64,000 bases of DNA from Imbricaverruca yamaguchii (taxonomy: Eukaryota > Arthropoda > Thecostraca > Neoverrucidae), in assembly GCA_034440575.1 (NCBI GenBank), contig JAOTOL010001087.1:99501-163500 (forward strand). Direction: 5' to 3'. The translations under genes and the position numbers were made by a program. Each line of letters opens with the position of its first letter. The stretch's first letter is position 1. Shown one piece after another: positions 23,389 to 33,885 of this stretch. The notes under the pieces are model-generated. The model was not told the origin of the DNA. It worked only from the letters and a program-made list of their open reading frames with translations, and did not search any database.

Positions 23389-23778
23389 CTATCTCCAATA
23401 CCTACTGCAACCCCGCTCCCCTGCCCTGGGTGTACCATTCCATTGAACATGCAAACGTTGTGCTTCCGTCATCTGCCATTCCCCAGATTGTAAGTCCATT
23501 GGAACCTTACCAAGATTTGCCACCATGTCTCCGAACTGTCTTTCCAAGTGGTGACATATCTGTTTGAAGTCTTCCTGAGCATTGGCCATCGCGAGTGGCA
23601 CACCTACTTAGCGGCTACCCGTCGTCTCAATAAATCCTGCGATGATCTGCACATCATCCCGCAGCACACACAACAGCTCCATCATCTTGTTGACCATTCC
23701 GAGGCGCGCCGCTTTTTCCGCCGCTGTGATTGGCCGAGCCGACGCCGCGGCCTCTCTCTCCCGCCGGCCAGCTCAGTG
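23389..23778 (-). pseudogene. Coding-like frame of unknown origin, broken by one stop
   Basis: The minus-strand frame reads AARLGMVNKMMELLCVLRDD, then FIETTGSR, a TAA (about 23610), then PLAMANAQEDFKQICHHLER and QFGDMVANLGKVPMDLQSGE to a stop at 23389. The parts on both sides of the TAA share one frame and a helical, amphipathic composition, so a single broken coding sequence is likelier than chance. It could be a small host exon or part of a transposon protein. No family is recognised. Confidence 0.25.
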
Positions 23779-23937
23779 CACGGCCCGCCAGTTTTGATTG
23801 TTTTTGCCGCCGACAACGGCTTTACGAATCACTTCACTACGCGGCCACAACGCCAACAAAGGCCCGAGAGGCTCACGGCCGTGAACAAATGGACCATTGA
23901 GCTGGCAGATAGAACAGGTCGTATCGACCACGCTTAT

Positions 23938-24160
23938 CGTCCACCTTGACGATAAGCGTGGAAGGGAGGCAGATATCATATCGACATTGACGACAAGCAT
24001 GGAAGGCAGATATTCAATCCACCTCGACAAGTGTGGAAGGGAAGACACATATCCCATATAACTTGACGACAAGGGTGCAAAGAAAATATTCCATCCACCT
24101 TTACGACAAGCGTGTAAGGTGGATATCCCATCCACTTGAACGACATGTGTGGAAGGAAAG
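23938..24160. repeat. Degenerate repeat of about 42 bp, about five copies
   Basis: Variants of ACGACAAGCGTGGAAGG followed by AGATATYCCATCCACCT recur. Copies are strongly diverged. Confidence 0.7.
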
Positions 24161-24375
24161 GCATCCACCAGGCGATGTTTAACATGATAGGATAAGGCGT
24201 GACATGCCGTAACATGGTGCCATAAATGGTATGTATACTGGAGACATCAATAGTAATTACAGCAATGAATCGTGCAGATGAGTCTGGCGTGTTGTGACCT
24301 GTCGGGGACCAGTCAAGGGTCTAATCCCCGGGGGGACCCCCCGCCGGCCGGCCGCCACCTGACGAACCGCTGTCT

Positions 24376-24551
24376 TTGTTTATTGCGTGCTTCACGACGC
24401 ACTTTATGCACATTCCACGGTTAATGGCGCCGCCCGCACTGTTTCGCCGGTGGGCCGCGGGATTGAGAAATGCTCCGAACGGCGCTAGTGTCGAACCCAG
24501 GACCTCTGGTACCCAGAGCCCAACACCTTAACCACTCGGCCATCCCGTCCC
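24376..24551 (-). mobile_element. tRNA-derived SINE, copy 2
   Basis: Matches copy 1 over its full length, including the TTGTTTATTG end, TTTATGCACATTC, GTTTCGCCGGTGG and the tRNA-like head (A box TGGCCGAGTGG, B box GGTTCGACACT on the minus strand). Imperfect flanking repeats CCTGACGAACCG (from 24358) and CCTGACGTGCCG (from 24551) may be an aged target duplication. Confidence 0.8.
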
Positions 24552-25998
24552 CTGACGTGCCGTCTCTGACGTACCAAGTTCACAGTGTGACAACAACTGT
24601 ACCACTCCTCGACCCGACGTCGCTGGTCATGCTCAGGCCGGTCCGCTCAGGCCGCGCCGTTGGCCAGTCGGCGCCACACATGGCGACCTCCGCCATGCAA
24701 CATGTCGCGGCACCACCGCCATGTCACATGTGGCCGACGCCCATGTCGGACATGTCCGGGCGAGTGTCTCCCACGCAGAGGCGCGCGTGTTACGGCAGCT
24801 CAGAGCAGGCTCGCGACTGAGTGTTTGTGTGTGGGTAAGTTTGGCCAGCCTGCCACCGCGTGGCGATGTCGGCTGGTGTTGCGGTGCTGCGTGTTACAGG
24901 GTACACGCCCCCTCCCCTTCCCCGCGTCGGCGCGGGACCGCGCGACCTGTCTTGGCACGCGAAGCTGGACAGACGGCTTGGGCAGATGTGCCGCCGGACG
25001 ATCGCCCGTTACGGTGCCGACAGGGACTGAGTCCGGGTACTGAGTCCGGGTACTGAGTCCGGGGCACGACCTTTGGACAGGCGCGTGACCGGCTCTGTGG
25101 GACGACTGTTGGGCGTGAGGTCGCCGTTTTGCGACTGTGTGGGAATCCGTCGCCGTTTTGCGTGATTGTATGTCCTGACAATGGAGGACAAACAGCGGCT
25201 GTTTAGATTGAGGTCGTTTGAAAGAAGCCGTCGCCGTTTTGCTCGTTCGTATGTCCTGACAATAGAGTATAAATGTCGACTGTTCTATTTCCGGGCAGGT
25301 TGTCGCGAGCGAGGTCTGTGCTAGACAGTGCGAGTCAGGAAGAAAGCGCCCCACGTGTCTGAAGAGGTGCACATGACCCACAGCAGCCTTACAATCCAAC
25401 ACAATGCAGGATTCAGAGGGACGTGCATTTTTACTGCCCTGCCCGGAGGGTTGGCTCGAGTGCTGGATACTAACCAGAGCCGACGGGGCTTCAATGCTAC
25501 AAAAGGACTCCTCTTGTGGCTTCACCTGCATCGTTGCGCGTACACGGACAATTGATGCAAATATATCCTTGTAAACGTGCGCTAATTCATGCCTGTGCAA
25601 ACCATTGATCTCATATTTCGGTGGAAGGGCCCTATAATCAAAGTAACTAACTAACTAACTAACACAATGGGCCTAGGCTGAGTAGCCAAATTAAATGCTG
25701 ATGACGCTGGGATGGTATAATGATAAGTCAATACTAATTCGAGTTGCAACTCAGAAAATGATCGAAATATGTACCTCGGTGTCAATCTACCAGAATAAGA
25801 ACAAACAATACACACGAGTTTCATCAACACGAGAACGAGCAACACGAGCCTCAGCACGAGCTCAATCCACACGAGCTTCTTCAACACGAACATCAGCACG
25901 TGTTTCAACATACTTGCGCAACAGCCATGCAAACATACAATTGACCTGGCAACCCTGTCCTGGAGGGAAGCAGCTAAGAATCCGACACCAGAATCCAG
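24552..25998. other. GC-rich single-copy DNA with an imperfect 79-bp duplication
   Basis: GTCGCCGTTTTGC followed by CGTATGTCCTGACAATRGAG appears at about 25150 and 25229. GGGTACTGAGTCC is doubled near 25036. Open frames of 111-266 codons cross this region on both strands, with no domain I recognise. TAAC is repeated five times at 25645-25663. Confidence 0.4.
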
Positions 25999-26272
25999 AG
26001 TCAGCTGACACCAAGCGTCAACTGCCACCAAGGTCAACTGGCAACCAAGGGTCAACTGGCACCAAGGGTCAGCTGGCAACCAAGGGTCGGCTGGCACCAA
26101 GGGTCAGCTGGTAACCAAGGGTCAGCTGGCACCAAGGGTCAGCTGGCACCAAGGGTCGGCTGGCACCAAGGGTCAGCTGGCACCAAGGGTCAGCTGGCAC
26201 CAAGGGTCAGCTGGCACCAAGGGTCAGCTGGCAACCAAGGGTCAGCTGGCACCAAGGGTCAGCTGGCACCTG
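25999..26272. repeat. 17-bp minisatellite (GGTCAGCTGGCACCAAG)
   Basis: About 15 units of 17 or 18 bp. Confidence 0.95.
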
Positions 26273-26877
26273 GCCGGATGGGGTTGGGAGGCAGGAACCT
26301 GTTGTAGAACTACACTCCGTTAAGCATACGGCCAAGTCGTTGGGTGGTGTTTGGTGTCCTGACTCACCACTTAGCCCCTCTGTGGCTAAGTGGTGAGTTG
26401 ATGGTATTTGACACACAAGGCGCATTAAGCACCTTTATCTAGCGCCGGCTCTGGCTTTGTGCGGGCAGGGCTCATGCTGAGCTGAGCTACATTGACCCGG
26501 ATTCAAACTTCAGATGGGAAGATTCCAGGTCGACAGGGAAGTCTTGATAGAGAGTTGAGCGTTCCGTCAAGTCACGAACAACACTCAGGTAATCGATGTC
26601 GTTCCCTCCGGGCTGTCTCGAGACACGGCTCGTGAGCACCCTCGGGATTTGAGCCCACGACCCAGCACTAGCGGATTGCAAGAGCACCTCTGTGCATCGC
26701 CGCTGTCTAGCGCTTCCTGGGTGTACACTCCGGACGCACACAGCCGCAATGTGAACACTGCATTTGGAAGTATTTACACCAACTCGTGCTGAACTGCTTC
26801 ACTAACACCGAGCCTTCAATCGTAAGCTCCTAAAATTGTCTTGCTAAGGCACATGCCTACTTGCTTTTTATCACTCG
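26273..26877. other. No gene recognised
   Basis: Single-copy DNA. A near-perfect inverted pair, CTCACCACTTAG and CTAAGTGGTGAG, lies at 26362-26373 and 26385-26396. Confidence 0.4.
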
Positions 26878-28025
26878 GTCCCCACTGACAGGAGTCACGA
26901 ACGGTTCCCGCTGGCAGAAGAGTCACGAACGGTCCCCACTGGCAGAGGAGTCACGAACGGTCCCCACTGGCAGAGTCACGAACGGTCCCCACTGGCAGAG
27001 GAGTCACGAACGGTCCCCACTGGCAGAGTCACGAACGGTCCCCACTGGCAGAGTCACGAACGGTCCCCACTGGCAGAGGAGTCACGAACGGTCCCCACTG
27101 GCAGAGGAGTCACGAACGGTCCCCACTGGCAGAGGAGTCACGAAAGGTCCCCACTGGCAGAGGAGTCACGAACGGTCCCCACTGGCAGAGGAGTCACGAA
27201 CGGTCCCCACTGGCAGAGGAGTCACGAACGGTCCCCACCGGCAGAGGAGTCACGAACGGTCCCCACTGACAGGAGTCACGAACGGTCCCCACTGGCAGAG
27301 GAGTCACGAACGGTCCCCACTGGCAGAGGAGTCACGAACGGTCCCCACTGGCAGAGGAGTCACGAACGGTCCCCACTGGCAGAGGAGTCACGAACGGTCC
27401 CCACCGGCAGAGGAGTCACGAACGGTCCCCACCGGCAGAGGAGTCACGAACGGTCCCCACCGGCAGAGGAGTCACGAACGGTCCCCACTGGCAGAGGAGT
27501 CACGAACGGTCCCCACTGGCAGAGTCACGAACGGTCCCCACTGGCAGAGGAGTCACGAACTGTCCCCACTGGCAGAGGAGTCACGAACGGTCCCCACTGG
27601 CAGAGTCACGAACGGTCCCCACTGGCAGAGGAGTCACGAACGGTCCCCACTGGCAGAGGAGTCACGAACGGTCCCCACTGGCAGAGTCACGAACGGTCCC
27701 CACTGGCAGAGGAGTCACGAACGGTCCCCACTGGCAGAGGAGTCACGAACGGTCCCCACTGGCAGAGGAGTCACGAACGGTCCCCACTGGCAGAGGAGTC
27801 ACGAACGGTCCCCACTGGCAGAGGAGTCACGAACGGTCCCCACTGGCAGAGGAGTCACGAACGGTCCCCACCAGCAGAGGAGTCACGAACGGTTCCCACT
27901 GGCAGAGTCACGAACGGTCCCCACTGGCAGAGGAGTCGCTAACGGTCCCCACTGGCAGAGTCACGAACGGATCCCCACTGGCAGAGGAGTCACGAACGGT
28001 CCCCACCGGCAGAGGAGTCACGAAC
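26878..28025. repeat. 25/28-bp minisatellite, about 41 copies
   Basis: The unit is GTCACGAACGGTCCCCACTG followed by GCAGAG or GCAGAGGA. The 3-bp length difference keeps all units in one reading register, so a false 419-codon frame runs along the plus strand. The right edge abuts the Cys-rich exon at 28026. Confidence 0.97.
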
Positions 28026-28307
28026 GATGCGACACGGGTCACCAGCCAGCAGCACACTGTAGATCCCGCTTCCATTGCCATCAACTGATAGGCAGTCGTT
28101 TTGGGGACGATAATATCTGACGATGCGAGTCATGCAGTACCCGTCGGCCGGGTTGTCTTGATGGACGGCAGCTTCGGTAACGGTCACAGAGCGGGAGGGC
28201 CACGACCTTGACCCTTCGACAAGGATGACGTCACGGCAGCAACAAAGCCCGTTAGTGTTTTGTCCGGCTTCTCGATAGTGGTGACAGGGAATCATTGGCG
28301 GTGCAGT
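28026..28307 (-). CDS. Cys-rich extracellular-type exon, unknown family
   Basis: On the minus strand a pyrimidine-rich tract of about 230 nt ends CTCCTCAAAG, a strong acceptor context. The open frame then starts ACT GCA CCG and runs 94 codons with balanced, non-repetitive composition. It contains PCHHY, GLCCCRDVILVEG, SVTVTEAAVHQDNPADGYCM, IVRYYRPQNDCLSVDGNG and SVLLAGDPC: seven Cys and alternating hydrophobic residues as in a beta-rich secreted domain. The unique sequence ends where the 28-bp array begins. Donor candidates are GTGACC (inside LAG/D, about 28044) and GTTCGT (28025), which is also the first bases of the array unit. No start or stop belongs to it, so it is an internal exon of an unseen gene. 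Family and role are not recognised. Confidence 0.55.
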
Positions 28308-28545
28308 CTTTGAGGAGTAGGAGGAGGGCGAGGAAGAGGGGGATGAGGGAATTGGAAGGATGGGGAGGAGGAAGGGATGGGAAGACGGAGAGAAGAGGGG
28401 TGTGGAAGAGTATGAAGAGAATAAGTAGGACAGAACGAGCAGGAGGTGAGGAAGAGGAGGAGGAGGAGAAGAAAAAGAAGAAGAGGAAGAAAAAGAAAAA
28501 GAAGGAGGAGGAGGAAGAAGAAGAAGAAGACAGGGACCACGACAA
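28308..28545. repeat. Polypurine/polypyrimidine tract
   Basis: The plus strand is nearly all A/G; 28448-28530 is an unbroken 83-base purine run. On the minus strand it is the pyrimidine tract in front of the exon at 28307. It can form triplex (H-DNA) structures in principle. Glu/Lys and Ser/Phe frames here are artefacts. Confidence 0.9.
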
Positions 28546-29800
28546 GCGCTAAGTGCCAGTATGCCTCTATGACACACCACTCGTTGCGAGCAAGTGTATG
28601 AAATTCCCCCTCCAAGCACATCATAGTTGTATGCGGTCGCACAGACCTTTAGCTAACCCAGGATTGGCCATGTGTCTTTACCACGTGTAGCACTGCAACA
28701 TGGGTTCAACAAATATCAAAACAGCAACCCAAAACTTGGTTGTGGAGTGCTTACGATAGCGTGATTCAAAAGGAGCAGTTATAAATGGAGGATATTCTTC
28801 GTAGCGTAATGCTGCTGCACCCTGTGAGGCTTTCATTTCACTTCAGGGCCTGCTGTGATTAGTTGTACGCAGAGCCTCGTATTGTCAGGTCAGCACTTTT
28901 TCTGCGCTCCCATTATACTTCGCATTCTGTTTTCTGTCGCACATTATGCGGCGACGTGCATTTTGGCCCAGGCTTCAAGCGCGGAACATTGTTTCAGCCG
29001 TAGGGAGCTGCGGGCGGTGCTGGAAAGCATGTGAATGGGCGACCTTTTCCGCCCTGTAAATGATCCAGTGAAACAATTGACGCCATTCATAGTTGTCTGT
29101 CTTCGCAACCTGACGAGCATTCAGCCTGTGATGCGTCACGCTGTGTAGATTAATGTGTCACGCTGTGTAGATTAATACGTCACGCTGTGTAGATTAATGC
29201 GTCACGCTGTGTAGATCAATGCCAGGATGGTGCATGCCTTCGTTATAGTTGAACACAGTAATGTTCACCTGCAATAAACAGTTGAAACTGAACCAGAATT
29301 CTGTTAAGCGCTGTGGTGTTAAACCGTAGCTCACGTCAGGCTTTACGTATTTAGGTGTAAGGGAATATCCTGGGAGCAAACGAAGCATTAGTCAGCTATA
29401 ATCCACGGTACTATGATAAGCATGCATACAATATGAAAACATCGTTATGTGGAAAACAATGTGAATATGCCGATTAATTAATATTGTTGGGAGTATCGCT
29501 ATCGCTCGGCTTGAATTTGGCGCCGGACGTATCGGTTGCAGATCAACTGCACGGCGGCTGGTCGGAAACACGCGGCACGGAGGTGCCCCAGCTAAGTCAC
29601 GTGACTCAACGTGGAGCGGGAGGGGGCACACGACCAGCTGTGCTCCGAGATCGCCCAGTGAGGTATCGCTGTCACCGGAAGCCGTACTTCTGAAGAAGTA
29701 GGGGGTGAACTACTCATGCTAAGTGCAATTTGGACGAAAATGGAATAGTTCGAATTTTTAAGCTGTGGCATACAACACTAGCGCACAACGTCGGCGGCCA
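28546..29800. other. No gene recognised; 22-bp repeat at 29131-29219
   Basis: GTCACGCTGTGTAGATTAAT occurs four times at 29135, 29157, 29179 and 29201 (exact 22-bp period). The rest is single-copy with no supported coding frame. Confidence 0.6.
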
Positions 29801-29835
29801 TTAACACGCGCCCTGGATGGTCTCTGAAAATTACG

Positions 29836-29876
29836 CGCACTGGAGAGGGGGCGGAGTCCGCCCCCTCTCCAGTGCG
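29836..29876. other. Perfect 20-bp inverted repeat with 1-nt spacer
   Basis: CGCACTGGAGAGGGGGCGGA (29836-29855), one G, then its exact reverse complement (29857-29876). It sits 19 bp inside the left end of the family 2 element. Confidence 0.95.
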
Positions 29877-30224
29877 GATCTCGGCTCCTATTAAGGCTAG
29901 AGCAACGAAATTCGCAGGGTGCAATACAGATGCCAAATCCGCCATTTAACCTCAGGTCACCTATATAGGAGAACTTCATCAGGTCATTACCTGCTCCAGT
30001 CACCGAAACCGGGCTGCCCACCCGACTGCTCCGTTGGGCGGCTCGGCACAATCGGCTTCGCAAAGAAAGGAGTGAAATACATGAATAAAGTATGGAAACA
30101 CTTAGGCACACAATGACAAACAGTAGATTTCTGGATGTGTAGGGAGTAACATGCAAAGTAACATCAATCGCATAACAGTCATTTGCATTTATGACAACAT
30201 TCCAATTTACCAAGTTTGGTTCCA

Positions 30225-30952
30225 TTAGCCTGCCATGAACTTGACCTGACTTGACCTCGGCGACCTAACATGACTTTCAAATTATATGGCATAACAATAT
30301 GAATCAAGCAAGTCGCAAGTATTGTCAAGAACACTTACCCTTTGTCAAAATACGGGACGCGCATCAGCACCGATTTTTTGTGGCCTAGCGCTGCGAATTG
30401 TTTTTCCTTTAACGGCCCCTAACTTGAAAAATGTTCGACCGATTGTCATTTTTCCTGGTTTAAGCAATACGCCGGTCATTTCTGAGCAGGTACGCAAAAA
30501 AGGCCTGTAGTGGCCGGTATAATATGTAGTTATGTACGAAAAATCGGAGGGGTGGGAGGATTTCGCCATCCCCCTCCAGGGCGTGTGTTAACCTGTCATG
30601 AACTTGACCTGACTTGACCTCGGTGACCTGACATGACTTTGGAACAGCATAGCATGACAATGTATATCAAACAAGTCGCTATTTTTTCCAAGAACACTTC
30701 CTTTTGCCAATATACGGGAAGCACATCAGCGCCGATATTTGTGGTCTGGCGCTGATCATTATTTTTATTTTAGCGACCCCTAATACGAAAACATTTCGGT
30801 CAATTTTCATTTTTCTTATCTTAAACAACGCGCCGGTCATTTGTAAACATTTGCACAAACAATGGCGTATATCTGCCGGTAAAATCTGGAGTTATGTACG
30901 AAAAACTGGAGGGGTGGGCGGATTTCCCCCCCCCCTCCAGGGCGCATGTTAA
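30225..30952. repeat. Two tandem 365-bp modules inside the family 2 element
   Basis: Module 1 is 30225-30591 and module 2 is 30588-30952. Both start with TTARCCTGYCATGAACTTGA and end with CCCTCCAGGGCGYRTGTTAA, so they share the TTAA at 30588. Identity is moderate. Shared landmarks include CGCATCAGCRCCGAT, ACGCCGGTCATTT and GTTATGTACGAAAAA. Confidence 0.9.
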
Positions 30953-31664
30953 GACTAGCCACAGAGCGTGGGGAGTGGGGAGGGGAGGTGTGCCGGTTCC
31001 CACGCTGCGCCCAGCGTCGCCCACACCGGACCGGACTGGACCTGGTAACTGGCCGTCCGGTTCTGCGCGGCAGCGCGAGGTAACGCCTGCCGAGAGTTAT
31101 GCGCCGCCGCCGCCGCCGCCGCCGCCACTGCCGCCGCCACTGCCGCCGCATTGTCAGCCCCGTGACGTCACGTGTACGCTGCACCTCGACAAACGGAAGC
31201 TGTTTTTTATGGGAGACCGGACCGGTACTGGCGTATATTACTGGCGTATTAGGAAATGTGGCGTATACCGCCACATTTCCTCTATGATTTGACCGGTATG
31301 TGCAACATATATGAGTTGTCGAAGCAGTTAGACAATTAAAAGAACTCGCTATTAGATTAATCTAGGGAAATAAAGGATAGGACCTTTTTCACGTATTTAA
31401 ATGCTTGGGCAAGCCCTCTATGTAACACATTCCGTGTTCCTGCGTATTTTTCTTGACCATCCAGCCACGACCTTGCTCCAGTCAAACAATGGCCGAATTC
31501 GGCAGTTTTTGTGGTTGCGAACTTCGCGGTTTATATTGTTTAATTGTTCTGGGGATATTTAACCTGACCCTTCAGGAAGTGCACATCTGATGTCACAACA
31601 ATGTGTTGTGACTGACCCTTCAGGAAGTGCGGCATCTGTTTGAAGGCGGATGGGCGTGACGAAG
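30953..31664. other. GC-rich start then AT-rich DNA; no gene called
   Basis: 31100-31150 is a GCC/GCCGCC run giving false Ala/Arg tracts. TGACGTCACGTG lies at 31163-31174. GTCACAACA-ATG-TGTTGTGAC at 31592-31612 is a perfect 9-bp hairpin between two copies of CTGACCCTTCAGGAAGTG. No coding frame is supported. Confidence 0.4.
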
Positions 31665-32518
31665 TCTGAGTTGGTGTCGTCAGTGGGCAGGTGTGACACC
31701 TGAGCCGGTGTCGTCAGTAGGTCCCACACCTGAGCCGGTGTCGTCAGTGGGCAGGTGTGACACCTGAACCGGTGTCGTCAGTGGGCAGGTCCCACACCTG
31801 AGCCGGTGTCGTCAGTGGGCAGGTCCCACACCTGAGCCGGTGTCGTCAGTGGGCAGGTCCCACACCTGAGCCGGTGTCGTCAGTGGGCAGGTGTGACACC
31901 TGAGCCGGTGTCGTCAGTGGGCAGGTCCCACACCTGAGCCGGTGTCGTCAGTGGGCAGGCATCACACCTGAGCCGGTGTCGTCAGTGGGCAGGTCCCACA
32001 CCTGAGCCGGTGTCCTCAGTGGGCAGGTCCCACACCTGAGCCGGTGTCGTCAGTGGGCAGGTCTCACACCTGAGCCGGTGTGTACCGGTGTCCTCAGTGG
32101 GCAGGTCCCACACCTGAGCCGGTGTCGTCAGTGGGCAGGTTCCCCGTCAGTGGGCAGGTCTCACACCTGAGCCGGTGTCGTCAGTGGGCAGGTCCCACAC
32201 CTGAGCCGGTGTCGTCAGTGGGCAGGTCCCACACCTGAGCCGGTGTCGTCAGTGGGCAGGTCCCACACCTGAGCCGGTGTCGTCAGTGGGCAGGTCCCAC
32301 ACCTGAGCCGGTGTCGTCAGTGGGCAGGTCCCACACCTGAGCCGGTGTCGTCAGTGGGCAGGTCCCACACCTGAGCCGGTGTCGTCAGTGGGCAGAGCCG
32401 GTGTCGTCAGTGGGCCACACCTGAGCCGGTGTCGTCAGTGGGCAGGTCCCACACCTGAGCCGGTGTCGTCAGTGGGCAGGTCCCACACCTGAGCCGGTGT
32501 CGTCAGTGGGCAGGCATC
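31665..32518. repeat. 34-bp minisatellite, about 25 copies
   Basis: CCTGAGCCGGTGTCGTCAGT followed by GGGCAGGTCCCACA. Some units carry GTGTGACA or GCATCACA instead. It abuts the PAN-like exon at 32530. On the minus strand each unit contains GGCTCAG followed by GTGTGG, a donor-like sequence. Confidence 0.95.
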
Positions 32519-32529
32519 ACATGGTCTAT

Positions 32530-32793
32530 TCAGAAGGCACCGCAGGCGTGCACTGATATCGGCAGAGTCAAGGTCAGACAGAAGACAGAGTCACCAGAGA
32601 TGGCAGTCCTGTCGCTGGGATCACACTGAGCGTGGTAGCAGCTGGCGCAGCGGCAACAGTAGCTGCTGCACGGTGGGGAGTGGATCCAACGATCGCCCAC
32701 GTCCTGCGGTCTTGTCGACAGCCGCTCATCGTGCACTCTGACGTGCGGCTCTGGTGAAAGGTGCGGCACTGCCGGCTCCCGAGGGGTAGTCAT
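32530..32793 (-). CDS. PAN-like Cys-rich exon candidate, paralogous in pattern to the gene at 1-565
   Basis: The minus-strand frame of 87 codons contains HVRVHDERLSTR, WIHSPPCSSYCCRCASCYHA, QCDPSDR and DSVFCLTLTL. It aligns by pattern with the first gene: KVRLRGDLAIST to HVRVHDERLSTR, then CHCCALCHHQPLC to CCRCASCYHAQC, then C-x-L after 11-15 residues. A possible acceptor (CACCTTTCACCAG) precedes 32750, which would put the first 14 codons of the frame in an intron. No donor is secured; a TGA ends the frame at 32530, so it may be a terminal exon or a pseudo-exon. The 34-bp array lies 12 bp further on. Known of the module: disulphide-stabilised extracellular binding domain. Confidence 0.4.
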   Translation of the reverse strand: MTTPREPAVPHLSPEPHVRVHDERLSTRPQDVGDRWIHSPPCSSYCCRCASCYHAQCDPSDRTAISGDSVFCLTLTLPISVHACGAF

Positions 32794-33067
32794 TTCGTCC
32801 CAGAGGAGTCTTAGAGCTATTTCTAGGCATCTTTGTTATAAGACGACTTTAAGGCTCCCCAGGGGTGATTGCAGATAAAACAAGGTCAGACAGAAATGCA
32901 GAAAGGCGCACTCAGCATATTTATGGGAAATAGCAGACCCGGTTGCTCAAAGGTCGACACTAACCGACAAGCGAGGAAATTCTCGTTTTCTGTTCGATTG
33001 TATTCTGTTTGTCGCGGGTGATGACTGTTTGGCCTTCGCTCACCCCATACTCCCCAGACGGCGAGTT
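32794..33067. other. No gene recognised
   Basis: Single-copy flank of the PAN-like exon; would hold upstream intron sequence if that gene is real. Confidence 0.3.
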
Positions 33068-33190
33068 GGCGCCAGGGCCGGCCCAGGGTGGCGCCAGGGC
33101 CGGCCCAGGGTGGCGCCAGGGCCGGCCCAGGGTGTCGCTGAGCCGCGCTGGCGCCAGGGCCGGCCCAGGGTGGCGCCGAGCCGCGCTGGC
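33068..33190. repeat. 22-bp GC-rich repeat (GGCGCCAGGGCCGGCCCAGG)
   Basis: Five to six units of 22 bp, with diverged CGAGCCGCGCTGGC units between them. Confidence 0.9.
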
Positions 33191-33273
33191 GCTCAGCCGT
33201 GTCCGCTATGCAGCGGATGGCGCCGATAGTCACGCTGTCCTCCCCGGCGACTGATCGCCGCCGCCCACCGCGC

Positions 33274-33389
33274 GTCACGTGACGTGACGTCACGGCAGTG
33301 TGACGTGTCGTCACGAAAAACACGGCCGCACGCGCTCTGTGGACGTGAAGCGCGCTGGCCGCCCCGCCAGACACGACACGGTGACGTCA
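33274..33389. promoter_or_regulatory. CRE/E-box cluster in CpG-rich DNA
   Basis: GTCACGTGAC (33274-33283, E-box CACGTG) overlaps into TGACGTCA (33285-33292); a second TGACGTCA is at 33382-33389 and CGACGTCAT follows. TGACGTCA is the consensus for CREB/ATF binding. The setting is a CpG-rich island with no gene start identified nearby, so a promoter role is only possible. Confidence 0.3.
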
Positions 33390-33420
33390 CAGCCCGGGCG
33401 ACGTCATGCTGACGAACGTG

Positions 33421-33885
33421 GCACCGTCACGACGCTGCGGTGATGTTGCGGTGACGTTGTGGTGACGTTGTGGTGTTGTGGTGACGTTGTGGTGTTGTGG
33501 TGACGTTGTGGTGTTGTGGTGACGTTGTGGTGACGTTGTGGTGACGTTGTGGTGGCGTTGTGGTGACGCCGTGGTGGCGTTGTGGTGAAGTTGTGGTGAA
33601 GTTGTGGTTATGTTGTGGTGAAGTTGTAGTTACGTTGTGGTGACGTTGTGGTGATGTTGTAGTGACGTTGCGGTGGCCTTGCTATGATGTTGTGGGGACG
33701 TTATGGTAACGTTGTGGTGACGTTGTGATGTTGTGGTGACGTTGGAGTGACGTGGTGATGTTGTGGTGACGGGGTGATGTGGTAACGATATGGTGACGCT
33801 ATGGTGACGTGGTGACGTTGTGATGACGTTGTTGTGACGTTATGGTGACGTTGCGGTGACGTTACTGTCACGTTGTGATGACGTA
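33421..33885. repeat. Minisatellite of GTGACGTTGTG type
   Basis: Degenerate 11/12-bp units of GACGTTGTGGT. Each carries the half-site TGACG. Fully diverged toward 33890. Confidence 0.9.

Larger units (their letters stand above)
29801..30952. mobile_element. TTAA-terminated non-autonomous element, family 2 (1152 bp)
   Basis: The left end TTAACACGCGCCCTGGA (29801-29817) and the right end read on the minus strand from 30952, TTAACATGCGCCCTGGA, agree at 16 of 17. Both ends start with TTAA, the target of piggyBac and Kolobok transposases; classification is inference. The inside holds two tandem 365-bp modules and many TGACCT motifs, with no transposase. The outer bases TTAACACGCGC resemble family 1 ends, so the families may share one enzyme source. 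Confidence 0.75.

Noticed and set aside
26861..28120. 419-codon plus-strand protein
   Set aside because: Entirely the 25/28-bp repeat; length variants differ by 3 bp, which keeps the frame open without coding.
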